Shown: positions 1 through 9,900 of the stretch, one piece after another
Layout of the letters: each line of letters starts with the position of its first letter
Position numbering within the stretch: position 1 is the first letter of the stretch
NCBI GenBank assembly: GCA_028819255.1
Contig: JAPPMB010000001.1
Span: forward strand, 1-49,592
From: Bryobacterales bacterium
GTDB lineage: Bacteria; Acidobacteriota; Terriglobia; Bryobacterales; UBA6623
DNA: 49,592 nt
Direction of reading: 5' to 3'
Program-made: the position numbers and the translations under genes
Notes under the pieces: generated by a model
The model's input: only the letters and a program-made list of their open reading frames with translations
What the model was told of the DNA's origin: nothing
The model's database searches: none

Positions 1-34
1 CCCTGCCCTGGCCGAAGGCCCAATTCGCCAAGAA

Positions 35-270
35 TCAAAATAATGTCGTGCACCCGCGCGAGTAGCTGGACTTGTCGCGAAGACTCTCACGCTGATAGAC
101 TAGGAAGCGGTGTTCTCGACCGCCCTTGGCGGTTCCATTTGCCCTAAAAATGCGTTGCCTGTGGACCGGATGTATCTTCGGCTTCTCCGACCAGCGGGCA
201 CGCGGGTTGGTGCCCCCCTGGGAAGCTCACGGAGCCTTCGGAGTTCCTCGTCTGTGTAGTTTCGAATCAT
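35..270 (-). pseudogene. Frameshifted small gene downstream of the hsdM remnant
   Basis: The start codon at 268-270 opens MIRNYTDEELRRLREL, and the frame then runs out of register. If one G is added to the six-G run (C213-C218 on the plus strand) the reading continues as GGTNPRARWSEKPK, then RQRIFRANG and FLVYQRESLRDKSSYSRG, and stops at 35-37. This pattern looks like the N-terminal half of a hypothetical-protein family of about 150 residues that I recognise only by pattern (NPRARW, RQR.F, YQR motifs). The product would also be truncated, at about 78 residues. Its ATG overlaps the stop of the upstream hsdM remnant (ATGA), so the two were once translationally coupled. The frameshift lies in a homopolymer, so a sequencing error remains possible. 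No function is known to me. Confidence 0.5.
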
Positions 271-870
271 GGGTTAGGGGTTCGGGTTCCGAGTAGACCA
301 ATATGGTCCCATGCGAACGGTGCGGCTTGAGCGGGCGTGGGAGCCGAGGAGCAACTCCGGTTCCGCCGGGTTGCCGAGAACCCCTGCCCCTCCAGTCTCT
401 TGAGCAACGGACCGCAACTTTGCGTGGCCGCTGATCCGTCCTCGGCTGGGAGCAGAAACCCTGGCGCCACCAGACTCTCGTCAATCAATGCGTCCAAGCG
501 GCCTGCCTCTTCACGTTGCTCCCGCCACTCGACAGCCAGCCGTTGCGTCTTGTCTTCGAAAGACTCAGCATCATCCTCGTGTGGCTCCATGCCAATATAG
601 CGGCCCGGCATCAGGACATGGCCGTGCTCACGCAGCTTGTCCACCGTGGCGCTCTTGCAGTAGCCGTGAACATCTGCGTAGCCGTCCGCCAAGGGCGGAA
701 CGTGTTGGCGACCCGGCGCGAAGTTCCCGTCGGTCAGCTCGAGGTGCGTACGGCTCCACCACGTCGCGGAGATTCCTCCCGTCGGTCAGCAGGATCTCTC
801 CGGGCCGCTGGAGCCCGGGCCAGGAATCACAGGCGGGCGGGAATCGGCGTCGGCTCGTACTCGTCGCCAT
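267..870 (-). pseudogene. hsdM: Type I restriction-modification methyltransferase subunit (HsdM), C-terminal remnant
   Basis: Only the C-terminal end of a type I N6-adenine methyltransferase subunit remains. One frame carries RPGEILLTDGRNLRDVV, the counterpart of the GEILFIDARKLG stretch of HsdM. After a frameshift near 725 another frame carries GYCKSATVDKLREHGHVL, then MPGRYIGMEPHEDD and FEDKTQRL, which match the conserved HsdM tail (GFCKSAT, LTPGRYVG, FEEKMQRL). The catalytic NPPF/Y motif and SAM-binding region are absent. The last 50 residues after VAPGF do not resemble HsdM and look like out-of-frame or foreign sequence. No HsdR is present and HsdS is missing here, so it cannot support modification. 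It is the relic of a restriction island at the left edge. Confidence 0.65.
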
Positions 871-1025
871 CCATCGATCCGCACGGAGCGCAATGGCAAT
901 TGCCCGCAGCTCAGCCGCGTGGCCGGCCGTAATGCCGCCGTCGATTTGCTTGACATCTTCCCCTGTGTCTTGATTCGCCCGTTTCCTGGACGATCGCTCG
1001 GAGCCGGATTCCGTCGGGACCGGCG

Positions 1026-2357
1026 CTACACCTCAAGTCTCCAAGGCTTGCGATAGGGGCGCTTGTACATGATCGCCTCGGCTTCGGGGTCGTCGATCAC
1101 CCTCTCGTTGTCGACATCCCAGTAGACTCGCCGCCCCGTGCGCACCGCGGCGTTGCCAAGGTGGCAGCCGATCATCGAGTCGTGGCTGAGCTCCACGTCC
1201 GACCGGGGACGTTCTCTCGTCCGCATGCACTCGAGAAAGTTCTTGACGTGGTCGAGATGCATGTCCTCGCGGTCCGGCCGGTATGCCTGATGCGGTACGC
1301 CCCCAGCCTTGTACTCGCGGGCCGGCTTGTCGATCCGGTCCGTCTCGGGAATCACTTCCCAGCCTTGGCGGTCGACGATCAGAATCCCCTTCTCGCCGTG
1401 CAGCATTACGCCGTGCTCGCGGTCTCCCGGGCCGCGCCCCACGCCCAGGGCGTGCTCCCACACCATCGAGAACTCCGGAAACTCGTACAGGACCTGCTGC
1501 GTGTCCGGCGTCTCCATCGCGTCGTCCGGATAGGCGAACTTTCCACCGACCGACATCGCCGAGGTCGGGGCCTTGATGCCCATGTACCAGTTGGCGATGT
1601 CGATCATGTGGGCGCCCCAGTCCGTCATCAGCCCCCCTGAATAGGCCCAGTACCAGCGGAAGTTGAAATGGAACCGATTGCGGTTGTAGGGCAGTTCGGG
1701 CGCGGGACCGAGCCACATGTCGTAGTCGACGCCGTCCGGCGCGGGGCCGTCCGGCACGTGGGGCGTCTGACCCTTCCAGTCCAGGTACGTCCAGCACCGC
1801 ACGAGCCTTACCCTGCCGAGCTTGCCGCTGTCCACGTATTCCTTCGCCTGGACATACTGGGAACCCGAGCGCTGCTGCGTCCCCATCTGGACGACACGGC
1901 CGTGGTTCCGCGCCGCGTCGACCATCTGCCGGCCTTCCCAGACCGTGATCGCCAGCGGCTTCTCCACGTAGACGTCCTTGCCCGCCTTGCAGGCCTCGAC
2001 GGTCGGGAGGGCGTGCCAGTGGTCCGGCGTCGCCACGATCACGGCATCGATGTCGTCCCGGTCTAGAACGCGCCTGAAGTCGCGCGTGCGCAGTTCCGCT
2101 TGCTGATCGAATCGCGACACCACGCTCTTCTGAGTCCGGTCCACCTGCGAGTCGTCGACGTCGCACAGGGCGACGGCATCGGTCTTGCCGGCGGCGAGCA
2201 TGTCTCGCAGATCACCGCGCCCCATCCCGCCACAGCCAATGAGACCGAGGCGGATGCGGTCGTTCGCGCCAAGGATGCGGCTGGCGGAGGCGGCCGTCAT
2301 CGGGACGGAACTGCCGATGGCGGCGGATGCCATGAAGGTTCGGCGGGATGTCGTCAT
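1026..2357 (-). CDS. Gfo/Idh/MocA family oxidoreductase, Tat-exported
   Basis: The protein has 443 residues. It begins with a twin-arginine signal (TSRRTFMASAA, RR at residues 5-6), so it is probably exported folded with its cofactor. The Rossmann nucleotide-binding loop GCGGMG lies at 41-46, DVDD at 67-70 is the ribose-binding end of strand 2, and the family signature EKP is at 132-134 within VYVEKPLA. The C-terminal half carries DWGAHMIDIANWYM, as in the many secreted sugar or inositol dehydrogenase-like proteins of Acidobacteriota and Planctomycetota. The usual role is NAD(P)-dependent oxidation of a sugar or derivative; here the substrate cannot be told. It is transcribed divergently from the SNF2 gene with about 250 bases between the start codons. 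Confidence 0.9.
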   Translation of the reverse strand: MTTSRRTFMASAAIGSSVPMTAASASRILGANDRIRLGLIGCGGMGRGDLRDMLAAGKTDAVALCDVDDSQVDRTQKSVVSRFDQQAELRTRDFRRVLDRDDIDAVIVATPDHWHALPTVEACKAGKDVYVEKPLAITVWEGRQMVDAARNHGRVVQMGTQQRSGSQYVQAKEYVDSGKLGRVRLVRCWTYLDWKGQTPHVPDGPAPDGVDYDMWLGPAPELPYNRNRFHFNFRWYWAYSGGLMTDWGAHMIDIANWYMGIKAPTSAMSVGGKFAYPDDAMETPDTQQVLYEFPEFSMVWEHALGVGRGPGDREHGVMLHGEKGILIVDRQGWEVIPETDRIDKPAREYKAGGVPHQAYRPDREDMHLDHVKNFLECMRTRERPRSDVELSHDSMIGCHLGNAAVRTGRRVYWDVDNERVIDDPEAEAIMYKRPYRKPWRLEV

Positions 2358-2611
2358 GGAAGCTATGGGCCTTTCAGGGCCGAATTCCGGCCACGTCCCT
2401 CTAGCGTATCGCGAGTTAGGAGCCTCGAACGGCGCTGCTGCGACTCGCGTGGCCCTTGCTCCCGGATGCGTTCCGGACGCGGTCTCCGGCCATCGGTCAC
2501 AGCTGCGATCCCGGCGTCGTGTGGAATCATCATGGTGGGTGCCTGCCCCGCACGCAGCTGGGTCCGCCGGAGGCCTCCGTCGGTCCAGCCAGGCACCGTG
2601 GACCTTTCGAC

Positions 2612-5600
2612 ATGCGTTTCTGGCCGGGCATTCTTCCGAGCGCGCACCTGGAGCTTCCGGAGCGGCTCACGGGTGCATATCGATCGCTGCCTGACGAGGA
2701 GCAGCGCATCCTCGAGTTGCTGTCGGCTATTCATCGGCCGGTCACCCGCGAGAAGGCCCTAAAGTATGTCCGCAAGGCCGCTCTGGTCGATGCGGACGGG
2801 CAAGCCTTCACGGAGCACCGCTGGGGGAACGCCGTTCGGAGGCTGATTTCCCGTGGCCTGGTCGTCCGGTTCGATGACGGGATTGCCTGCCACTTGGTGA
2901 TCGCCAATATTGTGTCTTGCGCCGCAGACCGCAAGGGGCGGCTTGCTCTCTGGTCCGAGCTCCTGGACGAGGCGGAGGCGGAACTCGCGCCATCCTACTT
3001 CAAGTTCTGGACCTACTACTACTACAGCCCGCAGGATTTCTACGAGGCATTGAGGCATGCGGCGTATCTCAACAGGGCCGATCGGTTCACCGACGCTCTG
3101 GAGGGCATGCGCCGATCCTACAGCTACCGCACCGGCGAGGCGGAGCTCTTCCTGCGTCTCTTCTGCGCACCGCTTGATGTGGAGTGGCTCGCGTCCCGGG
3201 ACCCGTCCATCCGGGATGAAGCGGTTGCCAGCCTCGCCGAATACGCGCACAAGTCGCTGCAGCCGGCGGATGGATTCGCCGGGATCCTGCGCGGCGCCTA
3301 TCCTGGCGACGACGTTCCAATCAATGCAGGCAGGGTCCTGGTCCGGGACGCCCTGCTGAGAGGCGATCTTGACGAGGCCCGACGGTCGATCGAGAACCTC
3401 GACATCAGCAAGGCAGCCGACCGCGCCCTCTACTCCGGCTGGGAGAGCTGCATCCGGGGCCAGCTGGGCCGGGCGGTCGGGCTGTTCGAGGTCGCCCTCC
3501 GCGAATTGCGGACGGAGACAGGCAAGCGCAACTGCAGCCTGGGGATCGAAGAGAGCGCATTCTTCGTCCTTGCCCTCCTTGGCTTGCACGAAACCAAGCA
3601 CACCGTCCGGGCACGCAAGTACCTGAACGCGATCCATAAGAGCCTCCATGGCTTCCAGCTGCTCCGCGATGCGCTGGTGGCCGCCACGGACGCCGGCGAG
3701 GGAATGCGCAATCTGCATCGATTCTACGGGGGATCCAAGAAGCTCGCAGGGCGCCCGTTCCTGAGGCGGCTTCTGGCGGGCACGCTGATGGCCCTGACCA
3801 ACAAGAAGGCAGCTCGGACATGCCTGCCGGACCTCGACGAGATGCGGGACACGGCGGAATCCAATGGCTATGCCTGGGTTGCGGCCGAGTTCTCTATGCT
3901 CGACGCGCGCCTGGACTCGAACGAGGAGATGGCGGACTCCGCCCGCGCGGCCCATGGGCTCCTGGGCACAACGCCCCTGCTCGACGCGCAGCCCGAGGAA
4001 CAGTCCTGGCAGCGCGGACTGAGGGGCCTGGCCCTGATCGCCGAAAAGGTCAGCACCAGCAAGTTCGGGACCAGCCTCACATCGAGACTGACGTGGAGGG
4101 TCCGTGCCGCTGGCGCGAAGTGGTCCGTGCAGGCCTACGAGCAGCGGCTCGGCAAGAACGGCAAGTGGACCAAGGGGAGGGTCGTGAGCCTCACGCGGCT
4201 CCACACGAGAACCAACCTGGCGTTCGCGACGCAGCAGGACGCGCTCGTGTGCGGCGCGGTCGGGCCCGCAGCCGTCGAGGGCCAGGGGAAGCGTCTCAGA
4301 ATGGAAACCCTGGAGGCGCTGGACCGGCTCGTTGGCCATCCTCTGGTGTTTCGCAAGGATTCGCCGCAGACGCGACTGGATGTCGTGCGCGCAGACCCCG
4401 ACCTGCGTGTCACGACGCACGGCGGCAAGGTGAGAATCAAGCTCGTGCCGCCACCACCGGCTTCGGGCAATCTGGTGGCGAAGCTCGACGCTCCGACGAG
4501 AGTGACCGTGACCGTGTTCAGTCCCAGCCACTGGGCGATCGTGGACGTGATCGGGCGCAAGGGCCTCGCGACGCCGACCGGCTCGAAGGACGAGGTCGTC
4601 CATGCGCTGTCGTCCGTGAGCGCCCTGGTCACCGTGCACTCGGACATCGGCGGCGGCGACATCGGGGCGGTCGACGTGGATGCAGATCCCCGACCGCAGT
4701 TTCACCTCACCCCGCTCGGGGAGGGCCTGTACGCAGAGGCGCTTGTCCGTCCATTCGGGAAGGAAGGGCCCACCTATTTGCCGGGAACGGGAGCCGGCGT
4801 GGTTTTCTCCACGGTGGGCGGAAAGAAATCCCGGGCACGGCGGAACGCCGGCAAGGAGAAGCGCCGCTATCGGGACGCCCTTGCCGCGTGCACGACACTT
4901 CACGGGGCGGAGCGGTCCGGGAACGGGTGGGAACTCCCGGAGCCTCTCCAGTGCCTGGAACTGCTCGATGAGCTTCATTCCCTGGGGGACAGGATCGTCG
5001 TGGCCTGGCCCAAGGGCGAGGCCATGGGCATCCGGCACCACGCCTCGGCCAGCGGACTCTCGCTGAAGATCCGGGACCAGGGGGACTGGTTCGGCATCGA
5101 GGGCAGCGTCAAGCTCGACTCGGGCCGTGTCATGGACCTGCGCGAAATGCTGGACCGCATCGCTGCGAGCGAGAGTCGGTTCCTGCCCCTCGGCGCAGGC
5201 GGGTTCATCGCCCTGACCCGCCGGTTCCGCCGGCAGGCCCGGGAACTCGCCGCGTTCGTGGACCAGGACACGAAGGGGCTGCGGCTGGACGCGATCAGGG
5301 CGCCGGCCATGGAGGCGATCCTCGAGGAAGCAGGCCAGGTCGAGGCCGACAGGGGGTGGAACCGGCGCCTGAAGCGGTTCCGGGACGCCCAGGCCCTTGA
5401 GCCCAGGGTCCCGTCGACGCTGCGGGCCGATCTGAGGGACTACCAGCGAAAGGGCTTCCGGTGGGCCGCGAGGCTCGCGGCCTGGGGAGCCGGAGCCTGC
5501 CTCGCCGACGACATGGGCCTGGGCAAGACGCTGCAGGCGCTCACCGTGGCGCTTGCGCGCGCGCCGGCCGGGCCGACGCTGGTGGTGGCTCCCACCTCGG

Positions 5601-6802
5601 TATGCCCGAACTGGATCGACGAGGCCCGCAGGTTCGCCCCCACGATGCGTCCGGTCCAGTTCGGCCACGGCGACCGGCAGAAGGTGCTCGACGACGCAGG
5701 TCCCTTCGACCTGGTCGTCTGCAGCTACGGGCTGCTGCAGCGCGAGGCCGACAGGATGGCAGATGTCACGTGGGAAATGGTCGTTCTCGACGAGGCCCAG
5801 GCCATCAAGAACAGGCAGACGCTGAGGTCGCGCGCCGCCATGAAGCTGTCCGGGGCCTTCCGCATGATAACGACCGGCACGCCGATCGAGAACCACTTGG
5901 GCGAGCTCTGGAACCTGTTCCACTTCATCAATCCCGGGCTTCTCGGCTCGTCGAGGTCGTTCAACACGAAGTTCGCGTCGCCGATCCAGAAGGAGAGCAA
6001 CGACGACGCGAGGCGGCAGCTCAAGCGCCTGATCCAGCCCTTCATCCTCCGCAGGACAAAGTCGGCCGTCCTGGACGAACTCCCGGCACGAACCGAGATC
6101 ACGGTCAGGGTCGAGATGTCCCAGCGGGAGATGGAGTTCTACGAAGCGGTGCGGCAGCGGGCCGTGGAGAGGATGGAGGACCTCGACCCGGTGGACGGCG
6201 GGAGCCACCTCCACATCCTTGCGGAGATCATGAGGCTCCGAAGGGCATGCTGCCATCCCCGTCTGCTCGCACCGGAATCGGACATCCCGGGGTCCAAGCT
6301 CGACGCCTTCTCCGGAATCGTCGAGGGGCTGCTGGAGAACGGGCACAAGGCGCTGATCTTCAGCCAGTTCGTGGGCCACCTCGGCATCGTCCGGAACCGC
6401 CTCGACCAACAGGGGGTTTCGTATCGCTACCTGGACGGCGGCACCCCGGCCCGGAAGCGGAAGAGCGAGATCGACGCGTTCCAGGCCGGCGACGGCGACC
6501 TGTTCCTGATCAGCCTGCGAGCCGGAGGGCAGGGCCTGAACCTGACCGCGGCGGACTACGTGCTTCATTTGGACCCCTGGTGGAATCCCGCTGTGGAGGA
6601 CCAGGCCTCGGACCGCGCCCACCGCATCGGACAGACCCGTCCCGTAACCATCTACAGGCTCGTGATGAAGAACACCATCGAGGAAAAGATCGTGGACCTT
6701 CACGGCGCGAAGCGCGATCTCGCCGACAGCCTGCTCAAGGGGGCCGACATCAGCGGGAAGATGTCCTCCGAGGAACTGCTGTCGCTGATGCGGCAGGCCT
6801 GA
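2612..6802 (+). CDS. Large SNF2-family DEAD/DEAH helicase
   Basis: The protein is about 1396 residues from the ATG at 2612. The frame is open back to a TTG at 2456, but the upstream part reads as low-complexity. Residues 1 to about 700 are an unrecognised, charged, probably helical region. Then comes an SNF2-associated segment (ELLDELHSLGDRIVV, SLKIRDQGDWFGIEG, FLPLGAGGFIALT). The ATPase core follows: LRDYQRKGFRW, Walker A DDMGLGKT (966-973), DEAQ box (1060-1063), TGTPIEN, HFINPGLLG, ALIFSQF, and motif VI DRAHRIGQ (1334-1341). All helicase motifs are intact. Such proteins remodel protein-nucleic-acid complexes. Bacterial members occur alone or in defence operons, but no methylase, nuclease or other defence partner lies beside this one, so its role is open. 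Confidence 0.9.
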   Translation: MRFWPGILPSAHLELPERLTGAYRSLPDEEQRILELLSAIHRPVTREKALKYVRKAALVDADGQAFTEHRWGNAVRRLISRGLVVRFDDGIACHLVIANIVSCAADRKGRLALWSELLDEAEAELAPSYFKFWTYYYYSPQDFYEALRHAAYLNRADRFTDALEGMRRSYSYRTGEAELFLRLFCAPLDVEWLASRDPSIRDEAVASLAEYAHKSLQPADGFAGILRGAYPGDDVPINAGRVLVRDALLRGDLDEARRSIENLDISKAADRALYSGWESCIRGQLGRAVGLFEVALRELRTETGKRNCSLGIEESAFFVLALLGLHETKHTVRARKYLNAIHKSLHGFQLLRDALVAATDAGEGMRNLHRFYGGSKKLAGRPFLRRLLAGTLMALTNKKAARTCLPDLDEMRDTAESNGYAWVAAEFSMLDARLDSNEEMADSARAAHGLLGTTPLLDAQPEEQSWQRGLRGLALIAEKVSTSKFGTSLTSRLTWRVRAAGAKWSVQAYEQRLGKNGKWTKGRVVSLTRLHTRTNLAFATQQDALVCGAVGPAAVEGQGKRLRMETLEALDRLVGHPLVFRKDSPQTRLDVVRADPDLRVTTHGGKVRIKLVPPPPASGNLVAKLDAPTRVTVTVFSPSHWAIVDVIGRKGLATPTGSKDEVVHALSSVSALVTVHSDIGGGDIGAVDVDADPRPQFHLTPLGEGLYAEALVRPFGKEGPTYLPGTGAGVVFSTVGGKKSRARRNAGKEKRRYRDALAACTTLHGAERSGNGWELPEPLQCLELLDELHSLGDRIVVAWPKGEAMGIRHHASASGLSLKIRDQGDWFGIEGSVKLDSGRVMDLREMLDRIAASESRFLPLGAGGFIALTRRFRRQARELAAFVDQDTKGLRLDAIRAPAMEAILEEAGQVEADRGWNRRLKRFRDAQALEPRVPSTLRADLRDYQRKGFRWAARLAAWGAGACLADDMGLGKTLQALTVALARAPAGPTLVVAPTSVCPNWIDEARRFAPTMRPVQFGHGDRQKVLDDAGPFDLVVCSYGLLQREADRMADVTWEMVVLDEAQAIKNRQTLRSRAAMKLSGAFRMITTGTPIENHLGELWNLFHFINPGLLGSSRSFNTKFASPIQKESNDDARRQLKRLIQPFILRRTKSAVLDELPARTEITVRVEMSQREMEFYEAVRQRAVERMEDLDPVDGGSHLHILAEIMRLRRACCHPRLLAPESDIPGSKLDAFSGIVEGLLENGHKALIFSQFVGHLGIVRNRLDQQGVSYRYLDGGTPARKRKSEIDAFQAGDGDLFLISLRAGGQGLNLTAADYVLHLDPWWNPAVEDQASDRAHRIGQTRPVTIYRLVMKNTIEEKIVDLHGAKRDLADSLLKGADISGKMSSEELLSLMRQA

Positions 6803-6813
6803 CAGGCGGTCCG

Positions 6814-6843
6814 AGCCCGAATCGATCGCCGCGCCGTCGGGCT
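6814..6843 (+). terminator. Candidate terminator hairpin after the SNF2 gene
   Basis: AGCCCGA (6814-6820) and TCGGGCT (6837-6843) form a perfect seven-base stem with a 16-base loop, twelve bases after the stop codon. The tract after it (TCTCGC) is not T-rich, so it is a weak intrinsic terminator at best. Confidence 0.3.
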
Positions 6844-6911
6844 TCTCGCTAGAGTATGAACGGCACCTCGGTCCGGGAGTCGCGCAGTCCGGCCGGCGGC
6901 CCTGGAAAAGC

Positions 6912-9900
6912 ATGACGGCAACTTGGATGAGTGCAAGGAATCGGCGATCTGCGGCGCTGGCGTTCGCGCTCCTTGCGGCGGCAGGGTTCCCGGAGGGAGC
7001 GACGGGCGCTCCTGCTGCGGAAGGGGATCTGGAGTTCTTCGAAAGCAGGGTCCGGCCGGTGCTCTCGGTGCAGTGCCACTCGTGCCATGGCCCCGAGATT
7101 GAGACTCCGTTCGCGGGACTTCGGCTGGACAGCCGCCAGGCTCTGCTGGAAGGCGGGGACTCCGGGCCTGCGATCGTGCCCGGGGATCCCGGTTCAAGCC
7201 GACTGATACAGGTGCTGCTCGGCAAGCCGGTCCTGATGCCGCCGACCGGGCGGCTGGACAGCGAAGCCGTCGAGGACCTCGCCGCATGGGTCCGCATGGG
7301 CGCACCCTGGCCCGACGAGGCTGTTCCCGGGGAGGGGGCTGAGAGGGCGTTCGATCTGGAGGCCCGCAGGCAGGCGCACTGGGCCTGGCAGCCGGTGAGC
7401 AAGGTCGAGCCGCCGGAGGTCGCGGACACCGCCTGGCCGTCCAGTCCGATTGACCGGTTCCTCCTCCGAAGACTCGAGGAGAGGGATCTGCGTCCGGCGG
7501 ACCCGGCGGACCGCCGCACGCTCATCCGGCGCCTCTCGTTCGACCTTACGGGGCTGCCGCCTGCGCCGAGCGAGGTCGAGGACTTCGTCAGGGACAGGTC
7601 TCCGGACGCGTACGTGAGGCTCGTTCGCCGCATGCTGGACTCGGACCACTTCGGAGAGCGCTGGGCTCGCCACTGGATGGATCTGGTGCGCTACGCGGAC
7701 TCGCACGGAAGCGAGGGCGACCCGAAGGTGGCCGAGGCATGGCAGTACCGCGACTACCTGGTTAGGGCCCTGAACGCGGACGTCCCCTACGACCAGCTCG
7801 TCCGGGAACATCTTGCGGGCGACCTTCTGGACGATCCGCGCATCGATCCCGTCGAAGGCATCAACGAGTCGATGCTAGGCACCGCCCACCTGCGGGTCGT
7901 GGAGCTCGGCTACCAGCCGGTGGATCCCTGGGTGGAGCGGGTCAAGTGGACCGACAACCAGATCGATGTCATCTCGAAGGCGTTCCTGGGCCTGACGGTG
8001 TCCTGCGCGCGATGCCACGACCACAAGTTCGATGCCATCAGCCAGGAAGACTACTACGCCCTGTTCGGTGTCCTCTACGGAGCCCGGCCGACCATGAGGG
8101 CCGTGGACACCCCTGCCGTCCTCCGGCGCAACGAGACGGAGCTCCGCGACCTGAAGAGCCGGATCCGCGGGAAGGTCGCCGACGCATGGATCGCCGAATC
8201 CGGGGCCCTTGGCGAGAGGATCGGGCGAGGCGTGGACGTCGCGGTCCGGCGGGCCGAAGAGGAGGCGGCCTGCGACGAGTCGAGTCCGCTCCACGCGTGG
8301 ATGACCCTGTCGGACCAGGGCGAAGAGGGGTTCGGGGAGGCGTGGAACCGGTTGCGGGCCGACTGGGAGCGAAGGATCGAGTCGAGGGCCGCCCGCAACG
8401 AGGAGGACTTCGAGCGGATCTGGGACCTGAGCGGTGCGGACTACGCGCGCTGGATCAGCCACGGCACGGGCACGAACGGGACGCCATCCCCGCCCGGAGA
8501 GTTTCATGTGCGCCACGAGGGCGAACTGGTTCTTGAAGGCATCTACCCCGGAGGGGCGTATACCCACCTGCTGACCACCAAACACGCGGGCGTCATGCAG
8601 TCCCCTCGCTTCGAGATCGAGTCCGACTACATCAGCGTGAAGGTCCTGGGCGGGGACTTCAGCTTCGCCCGACTCATCGTAGAAAACTATCCGCTGCCCG
8701 GAGGCGGGATCTATCACCAGCGCTACAGCCCCCGCAGCGACACGATGCAGTGGGCGCAGTGGAAGACGGAGTTCTGGAAGGGCTTTACCGGCTACATCGA
8801 GTTCACGACGCGGGAGGACTCGACCAACTTCGTGCTGGACCCGATTGACGCCAGGAAGAAGCCCCGACCTGAACGGCCGAAGCATGGCCGGTCGGCTATC
8901 GGCGCGGCGGCGGTCGCGTTTCATGCCAGGGCTGGCGAGCCGAGGCCGACCGTCGAGCCGGTCCTCTATTTCCTCGACGCCGAAGCGCCGGATTCGCCGG
9001 CCGACCTTCCGCGTGTCCTCTCCAGACAGCTTGCGGTCGCGGCGGCGGACTGGCGCGACGGTCGGCTCGACGAGCGCCAGGCGGCGTTCCTGGACTATTT
9101 CGCCCGGATTGGACTGCTGCCGAGAGAGATGGGCCGGATCCCGGGAATCCGGCCGCTCATCGAGGAGTACAGGCGTCTGGAGGCAGAGGTCCCTGTGCCC
9201 CGCCGGTTTCCCGGGATCGTCGAGGAGAGCTCCCCGGATCAACCCCTGCTGGTTCGCGGCGACCCCGGGAAACCGGGCGATCCGGTGCCGAGGCGGCTGC
9301 TGAAGGCGCTGGGCGGGAAGGCATACGAGAACCCGCGCACGGTGCGGCTGCGCCTTGCGGAGGAGATGGCGAGCCCCTCGAACCCGCTCGCCGCGCGTGT
9401 GATGGCGAACCGGATCTGGGGCCGTCTCTTCGGCAGGGGAATCGTGGCGACTCCCGACAATTTCGGCGCTCTGGGCGAGCGCCCCTCGCATCCGGAGCTT
9501 CTCGACTACGTTGCCGGAAGATTCGTCGACGGCGGGTGGTCGATCAAGGGACTGGTCGAGACGCTCGTCACCACCAGCGCCTACCGGATGGGCAGCGCCC
9601 CGTCTCCCGAGGCACTCGAACTCGATCCCTCGAACGCCCTGCTGCAGCACATGCCTGTGCGCCGACTCGAGGCGGAAGCGATTCGGGACGCGGTCCTCGC
9701 CGTGTCGGGAAGGCTTGACACGGCCATGTTCGGCGGGCGCGCCGCGTCGGGCGGTATGTACGAGGAGCGCCGAGGGGGCGACGGGTCCGAGTACGGGGAC
9801 GATCGAAGGAGCGTCTACCAGCAGATCCTCCGCAACCGCACCAACCCGTTCCTGGAGGTCTTCGACCAGCCCAACCCATCGACGACTCGGGGCCGGAGGG

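Noticed and set aside
2759..7633. A minus-strand open frame of 1624 residues antisense to the SNF2 gene.
   Set aside because: It is long only because of high GC codon use in the SNF2 gene. The sequence has no family motif and is rich in Arg, Pro and Gly.
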